A stretch of DNA of 64,000 nt from assembly GCF_001638985.1 (NCBI RefSeq), contig NW_017265167.1:124001-188000 (forward strand), in the 5' to 3' direction. A program made the translations under genes and the position numbers. Origin of the DNA: Phycomyces blakesleeanus NRRL 1555(-) (Eukaryota; Mucoromycota; Mucoromycetes; Mucorales; Phycomycetaceae). This document shows positions 1 through 11,605 of this stretch, piece by piece; positions within the stretch are counted from its first letter, which is position 1, and each line of letters opens with the position of its first letter. The notes beneath the pieces are model-generated. The model did not search any database. It saw nothing but the letters and a program-made list of their open reading frames with translations, and was not told the DNA's origin.

Positions 1-2134
1 TGAGAACAAATGCCATACTTTCCCCACAAATCCAAAACAAAAAAAAATCAATTTCCTTTCCTCTTCCCTTATATACTTTTATAGTCTTTTGTTTTTATTC
101 TTCTTTATATCCCAAGCGCCATTAAGCATGGGAAAAAAAAAGGAAAATAAAGAACCAAGACAATGGTATTATATTCCACTTCATTTCATTGTACTTTTTT
201 TTTGACTTGGTTTAGTTTGGCTTGTATTGTACTGATATTATATTTCAGGGTTGGTGAGAATTTGAACCCAAATATTCATGTAGATAACAAATAAATAAAT
301 AAAATAAGTTCAGGTTTAGGTGTAAAGTGATTGTGCCTGCAAAGACGGAATAATTGAAAAGGTTAGAAATTGTCAATAAACAAATATTTGTTTGTATTTC
401 TATGTATTGAGTCATGAAACATTAAAGGATATAAGTTTACATTATAATAATAATCTTATTATTATATCTGCTTTCAAATAAAGAGAATAGGAAGAAGAGC
501 GAAAACAGAAATAAAGGAGGGGTTGTAAAGAAAGATACTGTTAATTACGCCAAATCAAGTACATATTTCATCGTAGCCAGATATCTTGTAAAGCTACATG
601 AGAAGCATTGTATATTAACCAGGGGTGGAGGGAACCCTCTTTGTCTTTTTTGGATACTAAAAAAGATATAGAATATACCCCCCCCAAGAAAATGATAGTA
701 ACAAATTAATACATATTTGTAAATCTTGGTACTTTAAAGGCAAAGATTTCTGTGTTTTCAAATCAATAGATATATAACAAGCCAAAGAAAGACAATACTA
801 TCAACTGTTGTGGACTCCATTTCTTCTATTCTTTTCTTGACCAAGTTGATCTTAAATTTTTGCTGATTCTCTTCTTTATAATATGTGTACTGAAAAGTAA
901 TTTGATTATACTTATGGTAGTTAGAATGTGACTACAGGAACTAGTGATACTTGTACCCAAACTTGGTGAATGCATAAAGAAACAGAGATTTAATTGACAA
1001 AAAAAACAATAGATATACATATACCTGTGGGAATTTCATTTCTTTGTTTAGCAAATATTGGAGTATCAAGACTGTTTGCATGAAGATCAAACACACTCAT
1101 ATTCATGCTGTATTTTATATATATATCAATTTGGACAAATAGGAAGAATTGAAAAGAAAAACGCATTTGTACTCTTTTAGTCTTACCAGCCTTTACCACT
1201 CTTGGTGTAGTCTTGTGCAAGAAACAAGAACAAAAACACCTTGATTCATTCAATTTATTCACAAGCCTTAACTCTTCTCTTTTGACTATATATACTGTCA
1301 AACCAGAAAGAAAATCAAAAGTGATTCATCAAGGCTAGACATTTTGGTTACTGGATATTCTATAGTGAAAAGCTCATTAATTTTTTGACACATATTTTAT
1401 TATTAGGTGTATAAAAGGCTGTTTGCCTAAAATGAGTAATGATACCAGAAATATTTAAACCATAGCTTATTCACGCAAAATATCTCTTGAAAAAAAATTA
1501 ATTAATTTAATTTCATTTTATAAAACAAACTTTGACCCAACACCTTGCCTTGGGTTTTTTTTTATTTATTTTGCACAAGGTCTTATAGCTCAAGGCTTGA
1601 GCGTTAGAAAGAAGCCCATACACCCACCAAGCATATATTTTACAGCCTAAATTTCTATTGTCGTATTGAGCCAAATAAGATATAATAGAATAAAAGAAGC
1701 TTAGTATAATTTACATACATAGATTCATATATCAAGATACATTTTCTTTGTTTTATCCAATAGAGCAATTAAATTCAGTTAATTATTCTCATTATTGAAG
1801 ATTTTAAAGAAGAAAGTATTGAAACAAATTCCAGAAAAAAAAAGGATAAATTACTCCTTTTTTATTTTTTTATTTTTTTCTTATTTCCTGGTTTCCGGAG
1901 TTTGATATACTAGAGTACGTCACGGATTACGTATCGCGCTTTCGTGTAGAGATGAGGGTGCAGTTAGCAAGCGTGCGCGCTCATTCTTAGCCTTTAGCTT
2001 TTCTTCGCCCTCACTCGTCAAATCCAACCTTTTCTATTATTTTTATATAGATATAGATATAATTAAAATTATACACATTTATATACTATATACTATATAC
2101 ATATAATTCAGCATATTTCTTGATCATGGTAGCA
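1..2134. other. gene-free AT-rich left flank
   Basis: No reading frame here looks coding on either strand. The open frames near 826-1020 and 990-1301 on the minus strand have the composition of AT-rich noncoding DNA and no neighbouring splice-compatible exons. From about 1900 the base composition becomes more GC-rich (1910-2030), which probably marks the promoter and 5' leader of RAD23. TA repeats lie at 2150-2170 and 2190-2200, inside or near the first RAD23 intron. Confidence 0.6.
1916..1923 (+). promoter_or_regulatory. CRE-like site upstream of RAD23
   Basis: TACGTCAC lies about 210 bp upstream of the proposed RAD23 start. It matches the half-palindromic TGACGTA/TACGTCA core bound by ATF/CREB-type bZIP factors in fungi. 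It sits in the one GC-richer stretch of the upstream region, beside a second TACGTA-like motif. Its function is inferred from the motif and position only. Confidence 0.3.
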
Positions 2135-3629
2135 ATGGTAATTAACCAAATATATATATATATATATATTTTACATATCTCTCTTTATATATATATATAT
2201 AACAGCTTATTATATATACATACATGTGTACAATTATATAAAGCAAAAACAAAAAAAAAACAAAAAAAAACAATTTGTACAGATTATAAATAATATATGA
2301 AACAACATATTTTTTTTAAAAGAAAGCAAAAATCAAGTCAATCGAGTCAATCCAGCAATCCAACAAACCATCAACAAGTCAATCGATCAAACAATCGATT
2401 CTTTTATATAAATATTATTCTAATGTCTTACTTAATTCTCGTCTTTCTTTCTTTTGTTTGTTTGTTTGTTTGTTTGTTTGTTTGTTGTATATACTTTGCC
2501 TTATGTAGCAACTCACAGTCAAGACTCTTCAGCAGAAGCAATTCAAGTTGGATGTAGAGGGTTCTGACACTGCAAGTATTTCTTTGTTATATTTTGTGTA
2601 TATGAAAAAAAAAGATATATATATATATATATATTAGGGTGGATTGCGGATCCTGTCTATTGAAATTCTGCAAGCTCTAATTCTAATTCTCATCTCTATT
2701 TTCTTTTGTCATTTAGATCCTTTCTGTCAAGCAAAAGATTGAAAATCTCCAAGGTCACCCAGTTGCGCAGCAAAAGCTTATCTTCTCAGGTACATATTAT
2801 CTAACTATATAAAAACAAAAAAAAAGTACAAAGTTGAAACTGTAAATCTCCTAAAAAAAGAGCTTCTTGGTCTTGGGCTTGATGTTTATTATTTCAATAA
2901 GAGTTACTCTTTAAATAAACATTTTTGTTAAAAAAACTTGTCTATTTGAAATTATTCACTTGAACATTTATTCATCTATCTTCACAATACACACATAATA
3001 GGTAAAATTCTTGTTGATGACAAGACAGTAGACGAGTACAAGATTAGTGAAAAGGAATTCTTGGTGGTGATGGTTTCAAAGGTACGAACACGAATTCAAG
3101 CTGATTTATTAAAGTCACGTACACACACACACATACACAATCAACCAAGAAATTAGACAAATTAGGATAAGGAGGATTAAGAGTAGCATGCAGTAGTTGT
3201 ATTATTAGTAGATATATATGTGTAGAGGTTTTTATTGTGAATGTTTAAATTAATGCTTTAATTCGTTAATTTAACTGATTTTTTGGTTTTTCATTCCATT
3301 TTTACAGCCAAAGGCAGCTCCTTCAACCCCTGCTCCTGTCAAAGAAACTCCCAAGGAAGTCAAGCCTGCTGCCACACCTGTTGAGCCAATTACTCCCTCT
3401 GTACCTGCTACCCCAGCTGCTGCTGCACCCGCTGCTTCCCCAGCCACCACCACCACCACCACTGCTGCTGCTGCTACTGCTACTTCAGCCGGTAGCCCTG
3501 CCCCCACATCTGCACCTGCTGCAATCACTGGCAATTCCGGTGCACCCGATGATTCCAACCAGTTGGGTAAGAATTTTTATCTTTATTATATTTCTTTGTG
3601 CGCTTTCATGAAGAGAAAGAGAGAAAGAG

Positions 3630-3660
<31 letters not shown>

Positions 3661-4103
3661 AAAGGGTGATAATTGATTATTGATTACCCTGTTTTTTATA
3701 TCTTTCTTATTGGATTATCGATATACAGTTACAGGTACCCAATTGGAGAGCGCAATTCAGAATATGATGGAAATGGGATTTGAACGCGACCAGATTATGC
3801 GTGCACTCAGAGCAAGCTATAATAACCCCGACAGAGCAGCCGAATATCTCTTTAATGCAAGTTAATATTATATTTTGTTTTCTGTGATTTGAGGTGCTAA
3901 ATATACAATATAATGTATAATATTTTAGGGTATTCCCGAGAGTGCTATGGAAGATATCCAGCCCAGTATTCCTGAACAGCGTACAGAGACCCAGGCTACT
4001 CCTGCCACTGCTGCACCCGCAAACACAACCACCACAGTCACAGCCACTCCTACTGCCACAGCCACACCAACCCATCAGCACCAAAACTTGTTCCAGGCAG
4101 CCG

Positions 4104-4134
<31 letters not shown>

Positions 4135-4920
4135 ACAACAACAGCAGACTGGCACTGTGGACTTTTCTCAGTTGAGAAACACACCCCACTTCCAGCAGTT
4201 AAGACAGCTCGTTCAGACCAACCCTGCTCTGCTCCAGACATTACTTCAACAGTTGGGACAGACCAACCCTGAGTTGCTTCGTTTGATTAATGCTGACCCA
4301 CAAGGATTTCTGCAGGTGCTGTTGGAGGGCGAAGGCGAGGAAGATCTTCCCCCAGGAGCTCAGATGATCCAGGTAAAGTATCTATAAAGAGAGAGAGAGA
4401 GAGAGAAAAGTGAATACGATTCCTTATCAGTGGACTGATTTGATTTGATTTGTTTTGATTAATTAATTAATTAATTAATTTATTAATAGGTTACTCAAGA
4501 GGAGAAGGAGTCCATTGACAGAGTAAGATTTTGATAACTATGATGAATGGTTCATGCTTTGTAAGATCAAACGAACTTATGTTTTTTTTTTGCTTTCTAT
4601 CGTTCTAGTTGGAAGCACTTGGCTTTAGCAGGGCAGATGCAATTGAGGCCTTTTTCGCATGCGATAAAAATGAAGGTAAAAATCAACTTGAAATAAAGAT
4701 CAAAGATCAAAGATCAAAGATCAAGATCAAGAAAAATAGAGATAGAGAGAGATGAGAATGTCTTTGAATGTTTACTGATTTACTGATCCATTTTATTTAT
4801 TTATTTATTTATTTATTTTACTTTTTATACCATACACACACATCTTTACTGCCCTGTATTATATTGTACACAGAATTGGCAGCAAATTACTTGTTTGACC
4901 ATAACGCAGACGACTTCTAA
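2135..4920 (+). CDS. RAD23: RAD23-type ubiquitin receptor (UBL-UBA-STI1-UBA)
   Basis: This is a shuttle factor that brings ubiquitylated proteins to the proteasome and, with Rad4/XPC, acts in nucleotide excision repair. There are ten exons: 2135-2137, 2509-2571, 2717-2789, 3002-3081, 3308-3566, 3729-3856, 3929-4372, 4490-4522, 4609-4675 and 4874-4920, giving 398 aa. Residues 1-73 form the ubiquitin-like domain, beginning QLTVKTLQ after the Met. A Pro/Ala/Thr linker follows, then UBA1 (about 165-205, with MMEMGFERDQIMRAL), a glutamine run near 262-275, the STI1/XPC-binding region (about 281-340) and UBA2 (about 350-398, ending NYLFDHNADDF). The whole order matches the family. The first coding exon appears to be the ATG alone; an ATG at 2126 would add three residues. 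Introns 2 and 6 must start with GC to keep frame. Confidence 0.93.
2572..2716 (+). other. GC-AG intron 2 of RAD23
   Basis: The donor reads ACT|GCAAGT and the acceptor TTTAG|ATCCTT. Joining there gives SDT|ILSVKQKIENL, the normal UBL sequence. Splicing at the GT four bases further on shifts the frame into a stop within ten codons. Confidence 0.85.
3612..3663 (+). repeat. GAAA/GAGA microsatellite in RAD23 intron 5
   Basis: A purine-only tract, first GAGAAA and then about ten GAAA units, fills the 5' part of RAD23 intron 5. It is noncoding. Confidence 0.9.
3857..3928 (+). other. GC-AG intron 6 of RAD23
   Basis: The donor reads AAT|GCAAGT and the acceptor TTTTAG|GGTATT. The junction gives EYLFN|GIPES, which matches the end of UBA1 and the conserved GIPE that follows it. 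A GT donor at 3861 breaks the frame. Confidence 0.85.
4105..4147 (+). repeat. CAG/CAA run coding polyglutamine in RAD23
   Basis: A mixed CAG/CAA array codes about 14 glutamines in the linker between UBA1 and the STI1 region. Similar runs occur in the MARVEL protein and the kinase of this window. Length is expected to vary between strains. Confidence 0.9.
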
Positions 4921-5980
4921 TCATCATAATTTCTTATTTTGAATCAGTTTGTGGGGATCTTGTTTTTGTTTTGTTTTTTTTTTGTCTGGCCCTTCTTTTT
5001 TTCTCTCTTCCCCAATGGTTGGACAACAGTGGATTGAAAGCTATAATGAAATAAAAATAAAAATTATATATACACATATATATACATATTTAAGAATAAT
5101 AATATAGCATACTATAGCATAATATACTTCTTTACAAAAAGTAAATGTACAAGAAGTGTACCAATTGATTAATTGATTGATTGATTTGTTATATATATAT
5201 ATAACAATAATTATTGTAACCAAAATGCATTACAATTTGCATCTGAATATTCAAATATATTTGACACCAACAAAATAATATATTTGTAAAAAAAGGTTGG
5301 GGGTAGAAAGGGGGAAAAAAAAAAAGGAATAGGGGAGTCACAGACGTTTGTCTATAGTATAAAATTTATAATACAAAGGTGTAGTAAGAAAAAAAAAGGT
5401 TGGTTGATTAGCTTACAGAAGTTAATTTTCGTTTTTTTTTTGGTTTTTGGGTTATGTATTTTTTTGGGTGAAAAAAAAGGGGGAAGAGAGGAGACACAAA
5501 AGCACACACACATATATAGAGAAGAAGAAGAGATAAGGATAAGGATAAGGATAAGGGTAGGGATAAAGAGCATATGAAATAAAGGCTTGTGAATTGACAC
5601 AATACTAAGAGTAATACTAAGAGTACTAGGAGTAGTACTAGTAGTATTAGTAGTAGTAGTAGTAGTAGTAGTGGTAGTAGTAGTATTGTGTTAGTATAAA
5701 TGCTTTATAGTAGTTAATGTATTACTTGTATAATAATAATAATAAGAGAGAGAGAACAGGTTTAGGGGAATTCGATTTTTTTTTCTTTTCTGTATCCAAT
5801 CCCCAGTGTTAGCTTATTCTTGCTGGATTACGTCGCTCTTTCCCTTTAACTCTCTCTTTCTTTCTCTTCTTTCTACTCCTCTCCTCCCTCTTCTTCTTAC
5901 CCTTGTCGAGTAACTCATACAAAAAAGATCCTTATATACATATTCTTCATTTATTATTAATCTCATATACAACCACAGCC
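4921..5980. other. RAD23 3' region and NAP1 upstream region
   Basis: No gene is seen. The stretch holds the RAD23 3' end, TA-rich DNA, a GGATAA pentamer-like run at 5535-5565, an AGT/AGTAGT array at 5605-5690, an AAT run near 5735 and a strong pyrimidine tract (5830-5890). The last lies 90-150 bp upstream of the NAP1 ATG and is typical of fungal promoters or leaders. Confidence 0.6.
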
Positions 5981-7861
5981 ATGGATAAGAAAGCAGGTAA
6001 GAAAATCAATGCACACCTTTATCCCCTTCCTGTTTTTTTTAACTGTCAGACCTTTTGACATGAGCGCATCTTAGCTTCTAACGTGGACATCAAGAACAAA
6101 AAGTTGGGTAAATTCACTGCACCAACACCGCAAAATACACCCATCAACCCAGCCCCAATGACTTCCACCTTCCGCCCAACAGTAACAACGATCTCTGAAA
6201 ACGAGACCATCAATACTGGTAATTCAAAGTTGACAATCTTATATTTTTCTTTTTGTATTAAACTCTCACTCTCACTCTCACTCTCATATACATACATAAA
6301 ATACAGCATCAGCTTGTAAGTACTAATATTAAATAATAACAAAAAGTGTGTGTATTACTATATATTAATATTAAATAGCTACTAGATTTGCTGGCCTGAC
6401 TGGTCGAACCACTGTCCAGATCGAGTCCCTTCCATCGTCTGTCCGACGTAGGGTAAACGGCCTCAAGTACTTCCAATCAAAGCACACAGAACTCGAAGAA
6501 AAATTCCAAGAGGAAGTACTTGCTCTTGAAAAAAAGTATCTCGAGTTGTACCGTCCCTTGTACAACCAACGTGCCAAGGTTGTTTCAGGCCAGTATGAGC
6601 CAACTGAAGAAGAAGTAGCCCTGGGTGAGAAGATTGATGAGGAAGAGAGCGTGTCAGGCGCTGCTGCAACTAATGCCAACACCAAGTCCAACACCACATC
6701 AACCAATAACAACAATTCTGCTGCTGCTGCTGCTGCCAAGCAAAAGAAAAAAGATGACGATGAAGACGACAACGAAATATTAAAGGGTATTCCTGAATTC
6801 TGGTTGACTACACTCAAGAACCATCCCCAGACTGGTGAGACAATTGCAGAGGCCGATGAAAAGGCACTAAAGCACCTGGTCGATGTGCGCATGTCGTACA
6901 TGGACAAGCCCGGTTTCCAGCTCGAGTTTGAATTCACCCCCAACGAGTTCTTCTCCAACAAGTCCCTCACAAAAACTTACTTCTACCAAGACCATGCCTA
7001 CGGAGGTGACTTTGTGTATGATCATGCTGATGGCTGTGACATTCAGTGGAAGGAAGGTAAGGATCTCACAGTTACTGTTGAAACCAAGAAGCAGCGTCAC
7101 AAGGGTAAAACGAAAAAAGAATAATAATATTGTTGTTATCGTTACTTTATTTATTTATATAAATTATGTGTATTATACACCTTATGCTGTATAGGAACAA
7201 ACAAGACGCGCGTCGTTAAACGTACGGTGCCAGCCGATTCATTCTTCACTTTCTTCAACCCACCAGCCTTTCCTGAAGATGCAGAGGAACTCGATGAAGA
7301 GGAAGCCGAAGGACTGGATGCCAAATTGGAGGCTGACTACGAATTGGGTAAAGCCAGCTCTTATGCAATTACCCCAAAAAACTACCAATATATATATATT
7401 TGGCCCATCCGTATATAACGTAATTGTAATTATTAACTATAATCTTTTGTGTATGTATATATATGTGTGTGTATGTGTGTTTCTAGGCGAGGAATTCAAG
7501 GATAAGATTATTCCCCACGCCGTTGACTATTTCACAGGAAAGGCACTCGAATATGAAGAATTCGAAGGCGATGATGACTTTGAGGTAATTTTATATCTAC
7601 AATAGAAGAAAAAAAGGATTATCCATATATCCATATACATCAAAAGAAACTTGTGAGCTTAGCAGAGACATGTTATAGGATGACTTTTACGACGAAGACG
7701 AAGAGGAAGAAGAGGAAGATGATGATGACGAGTACGATGATGAGCACCCAGTAAGTTCACTTGTAAATCTATCCAAATTATCTACGTGTTGTTGATAGCT
7801 ATAATTTACAAAATAGCAGCCTGCCAAGGGCGATAATACTCCAGAGTGTAAGCAATCTTAG
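5981..7861 (+). CDS. NAP1: nucleosome assembly protein 1 (NAP1), with a C-terminal CKQS
   Basis: This is a histone H2A-H2B/H3-H4 chaperone acting in nucleus and cytoplasm. There are eight exons: 5981-5996, 6075-6218, 6307-6315, 6379-7104, 7195-7347, 7487-7584, 7679-7750 and 7817-7861, giving 420 aa. The NAP domain spans about residues 55-385 and includes VRRRVNGLKYFQ, GIPEFWLTTLKNHP, the conserved ETKKQRHKGTNKTR segment and SFFTFFNPP. A Glu/Asp tail (about 383-408) follows. The protein ends CKQS, like the CaaX-type ends of animal and plant NAP1 proteins (CKQQ), so farnesylation is possible. The 9-nt third exon keeps frame whether used or skipped. A low-complexity Asn/Ala/Lys insert lies inside the domain (exon 4, around 6660-6775). 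Confidence 0.93.
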
Positions 7862-9194
7862 ACAGACTAATCTTCACCGCACACATAATATAAGTGTCTC
7901 TCTATCTCTGTCTGGCGCCCTTTTTTGTTATCTCTCTCTGTATGTGTATAAATGTGCGTGTGTGTATGTGTGTGCGTGTGTATTGACACTTTTGTACAAA
8001 GACATATTTTGTTACATGTCTATTTTCTTACTTCTTTCACTCCATAATACCTTCAATACACATCACGTGGCAAATTCAATAGCGTTTCCAAGTTTGTTTC
8101 GTATCCATACCAATTAGAGGAGTGCTTGTTGTTGAGTATAGTAGATACTTCCTTTTTTTTTGTCAAGAAAAAAAAAACACCTTGCATTTATGTGTGTACA
8201 CATATATGATAGGAACAAAATATTATATATATATATATAAAATAGAGTAAAGAAAAAAGAAAAGAAACGCACACACAAAATGGACAGAGTCGTGGCGATG
8301 GGTGATCAAAATCTGATGGGGACATTTATATATAAATATATAATAAAGAGATATTATACAAAGTCCCAAGCCAAATAGACCATTTTCAGAATAGAGTAGG
8401 TCCCGAATCTTACCAGTATATTTATCGTGAGACAAGTAAAATAGTACTATTTAATTACCATATACATTTTTTTTGGATAAAGAAATATATAATAATAATA
8501 ATAATAGATTATCAACATACCAATAAACCACGCTTAGTTTACAGAGATCTTAACACTATAGAAAATGTGAAGAAGAATAAGAAAAAGGCTTTGAATACGG
8601 TGGAAGTATATATATTAGCTTAGGGTAACAGACGAAGAATTTGACACAGTAATTTTCTCTCTTGCTTTTTTTTTTGAAAGGGGATTATAGATTGAGAATC
8701 TGCAATATATATACAAGTATATAAAAGTAACTCGATTTATCAGCTAGGCTTTGAGTTTGAGACGGTTTTTCATTGCATAGATCATAAAACACAAGCCTAT
8801 CCTCAAACTGTATTATACTGATCGATCCTCAAGAAATTAATCATTACAATCAATTACATTCCATAATGAATGCTTGTCTTCAAATGAGCAAAACTAAAAC
8901 TGAAAATAAAAAAAGGTGGTTCAAAGTACTTAAATTTTTAGCTTATAAAACATAAAGAAGTTTAGAATTCAATTCAAGTAAAAGAAGTGTGATTCATTAA
9001 ACATTTTTTTGTATTTGAGATCAAGGAGAGAGAAAATCGAGTACAGATTTAGAGAAATTACGTAAAATATATATACATATATATATTTTGGAAAGAGCCA
9101 ATAATTCTGTTACTTTCTTTTATTATTATTTTTATTTATTTATTTATAATTTTCTTTCTGTCTTTCTTTCTCCTTATTTAAGTTTTCTTCTATA
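7862..9194. other. gap between NAP1 and SDE2
   Basis: No coding potential is seen over 1.3 kb. A CACGTG E-box lies at 8064-8069. TG/TA microsatellites are at 7940-7985 and 8220-8240. The last 80 bp before SDE2 are pyrimidine-rich. The minus-strand frame at 8223-8435 looks accidental. Confidence 0.55.
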
Positions 9195-9942
9195 ATGCGC
9201 CAAGCAATCGTCAATCTTTTTTCAGGACTTGCTCCTGTTTGCGTTTCGTTCGACACACCCAATGATACTCTCACCATCCGACATCTTAAAGAACAACTTG
9301 CCTCAATCACACGCATTGATGCCGATGCTCAGCGCATTAGCTCAATCGGAGGCCGTCCCTTGACCGACACAGACTCAATGTTCCTTCAGAAAAACGGCGA
9401 TCCTGCCATGTTTAACATGGATTTACGTCTATTGGGTGGTAAAGGTGGTTTTGGATCCATGCTCCGTGCTCAGGGTGGACGTATGAATGCCCAAAAGACA
9501 ACAAACTTTGAAGCCTGTCGTGATTTACAAGGGCGTCGAATCAAGACTGTAAATGATGCCAAAAAGTAAAAAAAAAAAAAGTACAGTAGTTTGTTTATAG
9601 ATTGAATATTAACCAATCGAGTATATTATTGTAGACTTCAGGAAGAGCTTGAAGCATTGCCAGCTCGCGAACAAGAAAAACGTAAACGAATCGAGGAAAA
9701 GATCGAAAAAGGACTCAAAGAGCCTCCAAGGAAAAAGCACTTGTTTGATGACAACCAATTCCTTAAAGATCGTGAGCAGATGGTTGAAGGTGTAAAAGAT
9801 GCTGTTGGTGATTTGCTGAAACGAAAGAAAGTACAAAACAAGGCCGCCGCTGCGGTATTATTGTTTGACGATGACGATGATGAAGATGAGGATGACGAAG
9901 ATGAGGATGACGAAGATGATAAAGAAGAGGAAGAAGAAGAAA

Positions 9943-9976
<34 letters not shown>

Positions 9977-10052
9977 GGAAGAAGATGAAGTGGAAGAAAA
10001 GGTTATCGCCAAGAGTAAAAAGGGAAAGGGAAAAGGAAAGGGAAGAGCATAG
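9195..10052 (+). CDS. SDE2: SDE2 family splicing/genome-stability protein with cleavable UBL
   Basis: Two exons (9195-9565 and 9635-10052) give 262 aa. Residues 1-82 form a ubiquitin-like domain ending LRLLGG. It is followed directly by [13 protein letters not shown], the signature at which Sde2 proteins are cleaved by deubiquitinases (GG|KGG, residues 81-85). The SDE2 core then reads [13 protein letters not shown]. In Schizosaccharomyces pombe the processed protein joins the spliceosome and supports splicing of selected introns; in human cells SDE2 also acts at replication forks. The C-terminal half is a Lys/Arg-rich helix followed by an extreme Asp/Glu run (codons about 9868-9995) and a short basic tail. 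Animal proteins carry extra C-terminal domains that are missing here, so this is a short fungal form. Confidence 0.9.
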
Positions 10053-10312
10053 AGATAAAGAAGAGAGGATATTGATATTGAATTAAGTCCTTCCATTCTT
10101 AACCTCATACATTTTATTCAATAAAATTAAAGAGAGAATATCATTTGTAAATAGTCAAAAAAAGAAGAAGAAGAAAGGAATAAGAATAGAATCAAGGAAA
10201 TGTACGAGTAATTATTTGTAAAGATAGACATGGTGAAACTAATTACTATGATTATTATTGTGATTATTATGATTATGATTATGATTATTATACTGGTTAT
10301 TTTAACTTTAAC

Positions 10313-11330
10313 TTATACTTCTGTGCCTTCAAAATCAATGGGTGGGATCTTATTGGAATGGGAAAGAGGGTCAATTAGTTTGAGCTCTTCTTTGATAGCA
10401 TTTCGAGCGAGCGCGTCTAGTTCTTTGGTAACTAGAGATACAATCTTCTACTCATGGAATTAATGTTAGATATATGTTTTTGGTTGGAGATTATATACAT
10501 TACCTTAAATTTTGCATCACACTTGAGAACCAGCTCAAAATAAGACTGTGAGCACACAGAGTTATCAGTGTTCACCAGTAACTTTTCATAGGCTTCGGTC
10601 ATAATATCACAGAGTGTAAAAAAAGTCTCAAAGTAATCTAATTCATATGGCTTAAAAAGAGAGAGCAAAAAAAAAGGAAATTTAGTATGAGTTACATGAA
10701 TTTACCATACGCCTACATACCACATGCGGTACAATTAAATGTGTATATTCAGTTCCTTCAGCTCCATTATCATCGTCTTTGCGTGCCTTTCGAAAGATAT
10801 TTTTCTATGATTTATAAAAAAAATAAGAGGCCCAGTTAAACAACAATAATAATAGAAAAATAGAAGCATAACAACAAAGCAAAACAATTAAATGATCAAC
10901 TTGCCATCTTTTGCTTCGAATGATCATTCGTATAGAAATCGAATTCGCTCAATAGTTGGGTCAATGCCTTTAGATAATCGAGTGGATGAGTAATGTCAAG
11001 AATTGTACCAAGCGATACTCCTAATGTATAAAAGTTTGATGTCCTGCACAAATAATAATAATAATATCAATAATCTAATATTTCATTTTCAAGACAATCA
11101 AGCCATTTTATTCAGTCAAACCTTCGCATCATCTTATGATTTGGGTACATTGCGCCGAGATCCTGTTGTGTTAGGAGAATTGTGTTGAACCAATGAGTGT
11201 TTCCTTCATGGGCTCGACACAAGTATTTTATTGTTGCTGATCTTTTGGAGACTAATTCGGATAGGTATTCATAGCTGCTGGTTTGATGCGTATTGTTTTG
11301 TTGTTGATAGGGTGGCGAGCTCACTGACAT
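10313..11330 (-). CDS. conserved-looking helical protein of unknown family
   Basis: I do not recognise the family. Five exons on the minus strand (11330-11122, 11043-10905, 10804-10721, 10650-10504, 10447-10313) join in frame to 237 aa. The start at 11330 gives a Ser/Gln-rich N terminus. The body looks conserved and helical: VSKRSATIKYLCRAHEGN, NFYTLGVSLGTILDITHP, LDYFETFFTLCDIMTEAYEK and KIVSLVTKELDALARNAI. No signal peptide or membrane span is seen. A polar Lys/Asp-rich loop lies near residues 120-135. Intron 2 needs a GC donor to keep frame. The gene converges on SDE2 with about 260 bp between the stop codons. Exact exon phasing and non-simple composition argue for a real gene. Confidence 0.75.
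10805..10904 (-). other. GC-AG intron in the unknown gene at 10.3-11.3 kb
   Basis: On the minus strand the donor is AAGATG|GCAAGT and the acceptor CATAG|AAAAAT. The join QKM|KNIFRKARKD keeps the frame shared by the flanking exons. The GT donor four bases further shifts it. Confidence 0.8.
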
Positions 11331-11454
11331 TGGAAAATGTATTATGAGTAATAAAGAGTAATTTAATTAAAAGTGAATATATATATAAGAAGGAGTATCT
11401 CTCTCTTTTTTTTAGCTGCTTCCCCCTTCTCCCTCTCCCTCTCTTTTTCACATT

Positions 11455-11605
11455 GTGCCTGTGTGCCTTTTATGGTCACACGAAAAGTAAAAAGAAAAAA
11501 TACGATCGCCACAACAGAATAAGTGAAGCAAAATATATTGTATTAGCGGTTTTAATAAGGGAAGCTATTGTGTGGCAAGATAAACATCATTGCACATCAT
11601 CCTTT
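11455..11605 (+). repeat. diverged dispersed repeat, copy A
   Basis: This matches 13520-13675 in the same orientation along most of its length, with shared blocks such as ACGAT.GCCACA.CAGAATAAG and GTGTGGCAA.ATAAA. Within it, GCCACA (11508-11513) and TGTGGC (11571-11576) are inverted and span 69 bp, as in copy B. Confidence 0.7.

Noticed and set aside
3271..4241. Minus-strand frames rich in Ala, Val, Gly or Leu
   Set aside because: Antisense shadows of the Pro/Ala/Thr and polyglutamine parts of RAD23.
9638..10108. 156-codon minus-strand polyserine frame
   Set aside because: Shadow of the Asp/Glu and Lys-rich SDE2 coding sequence.
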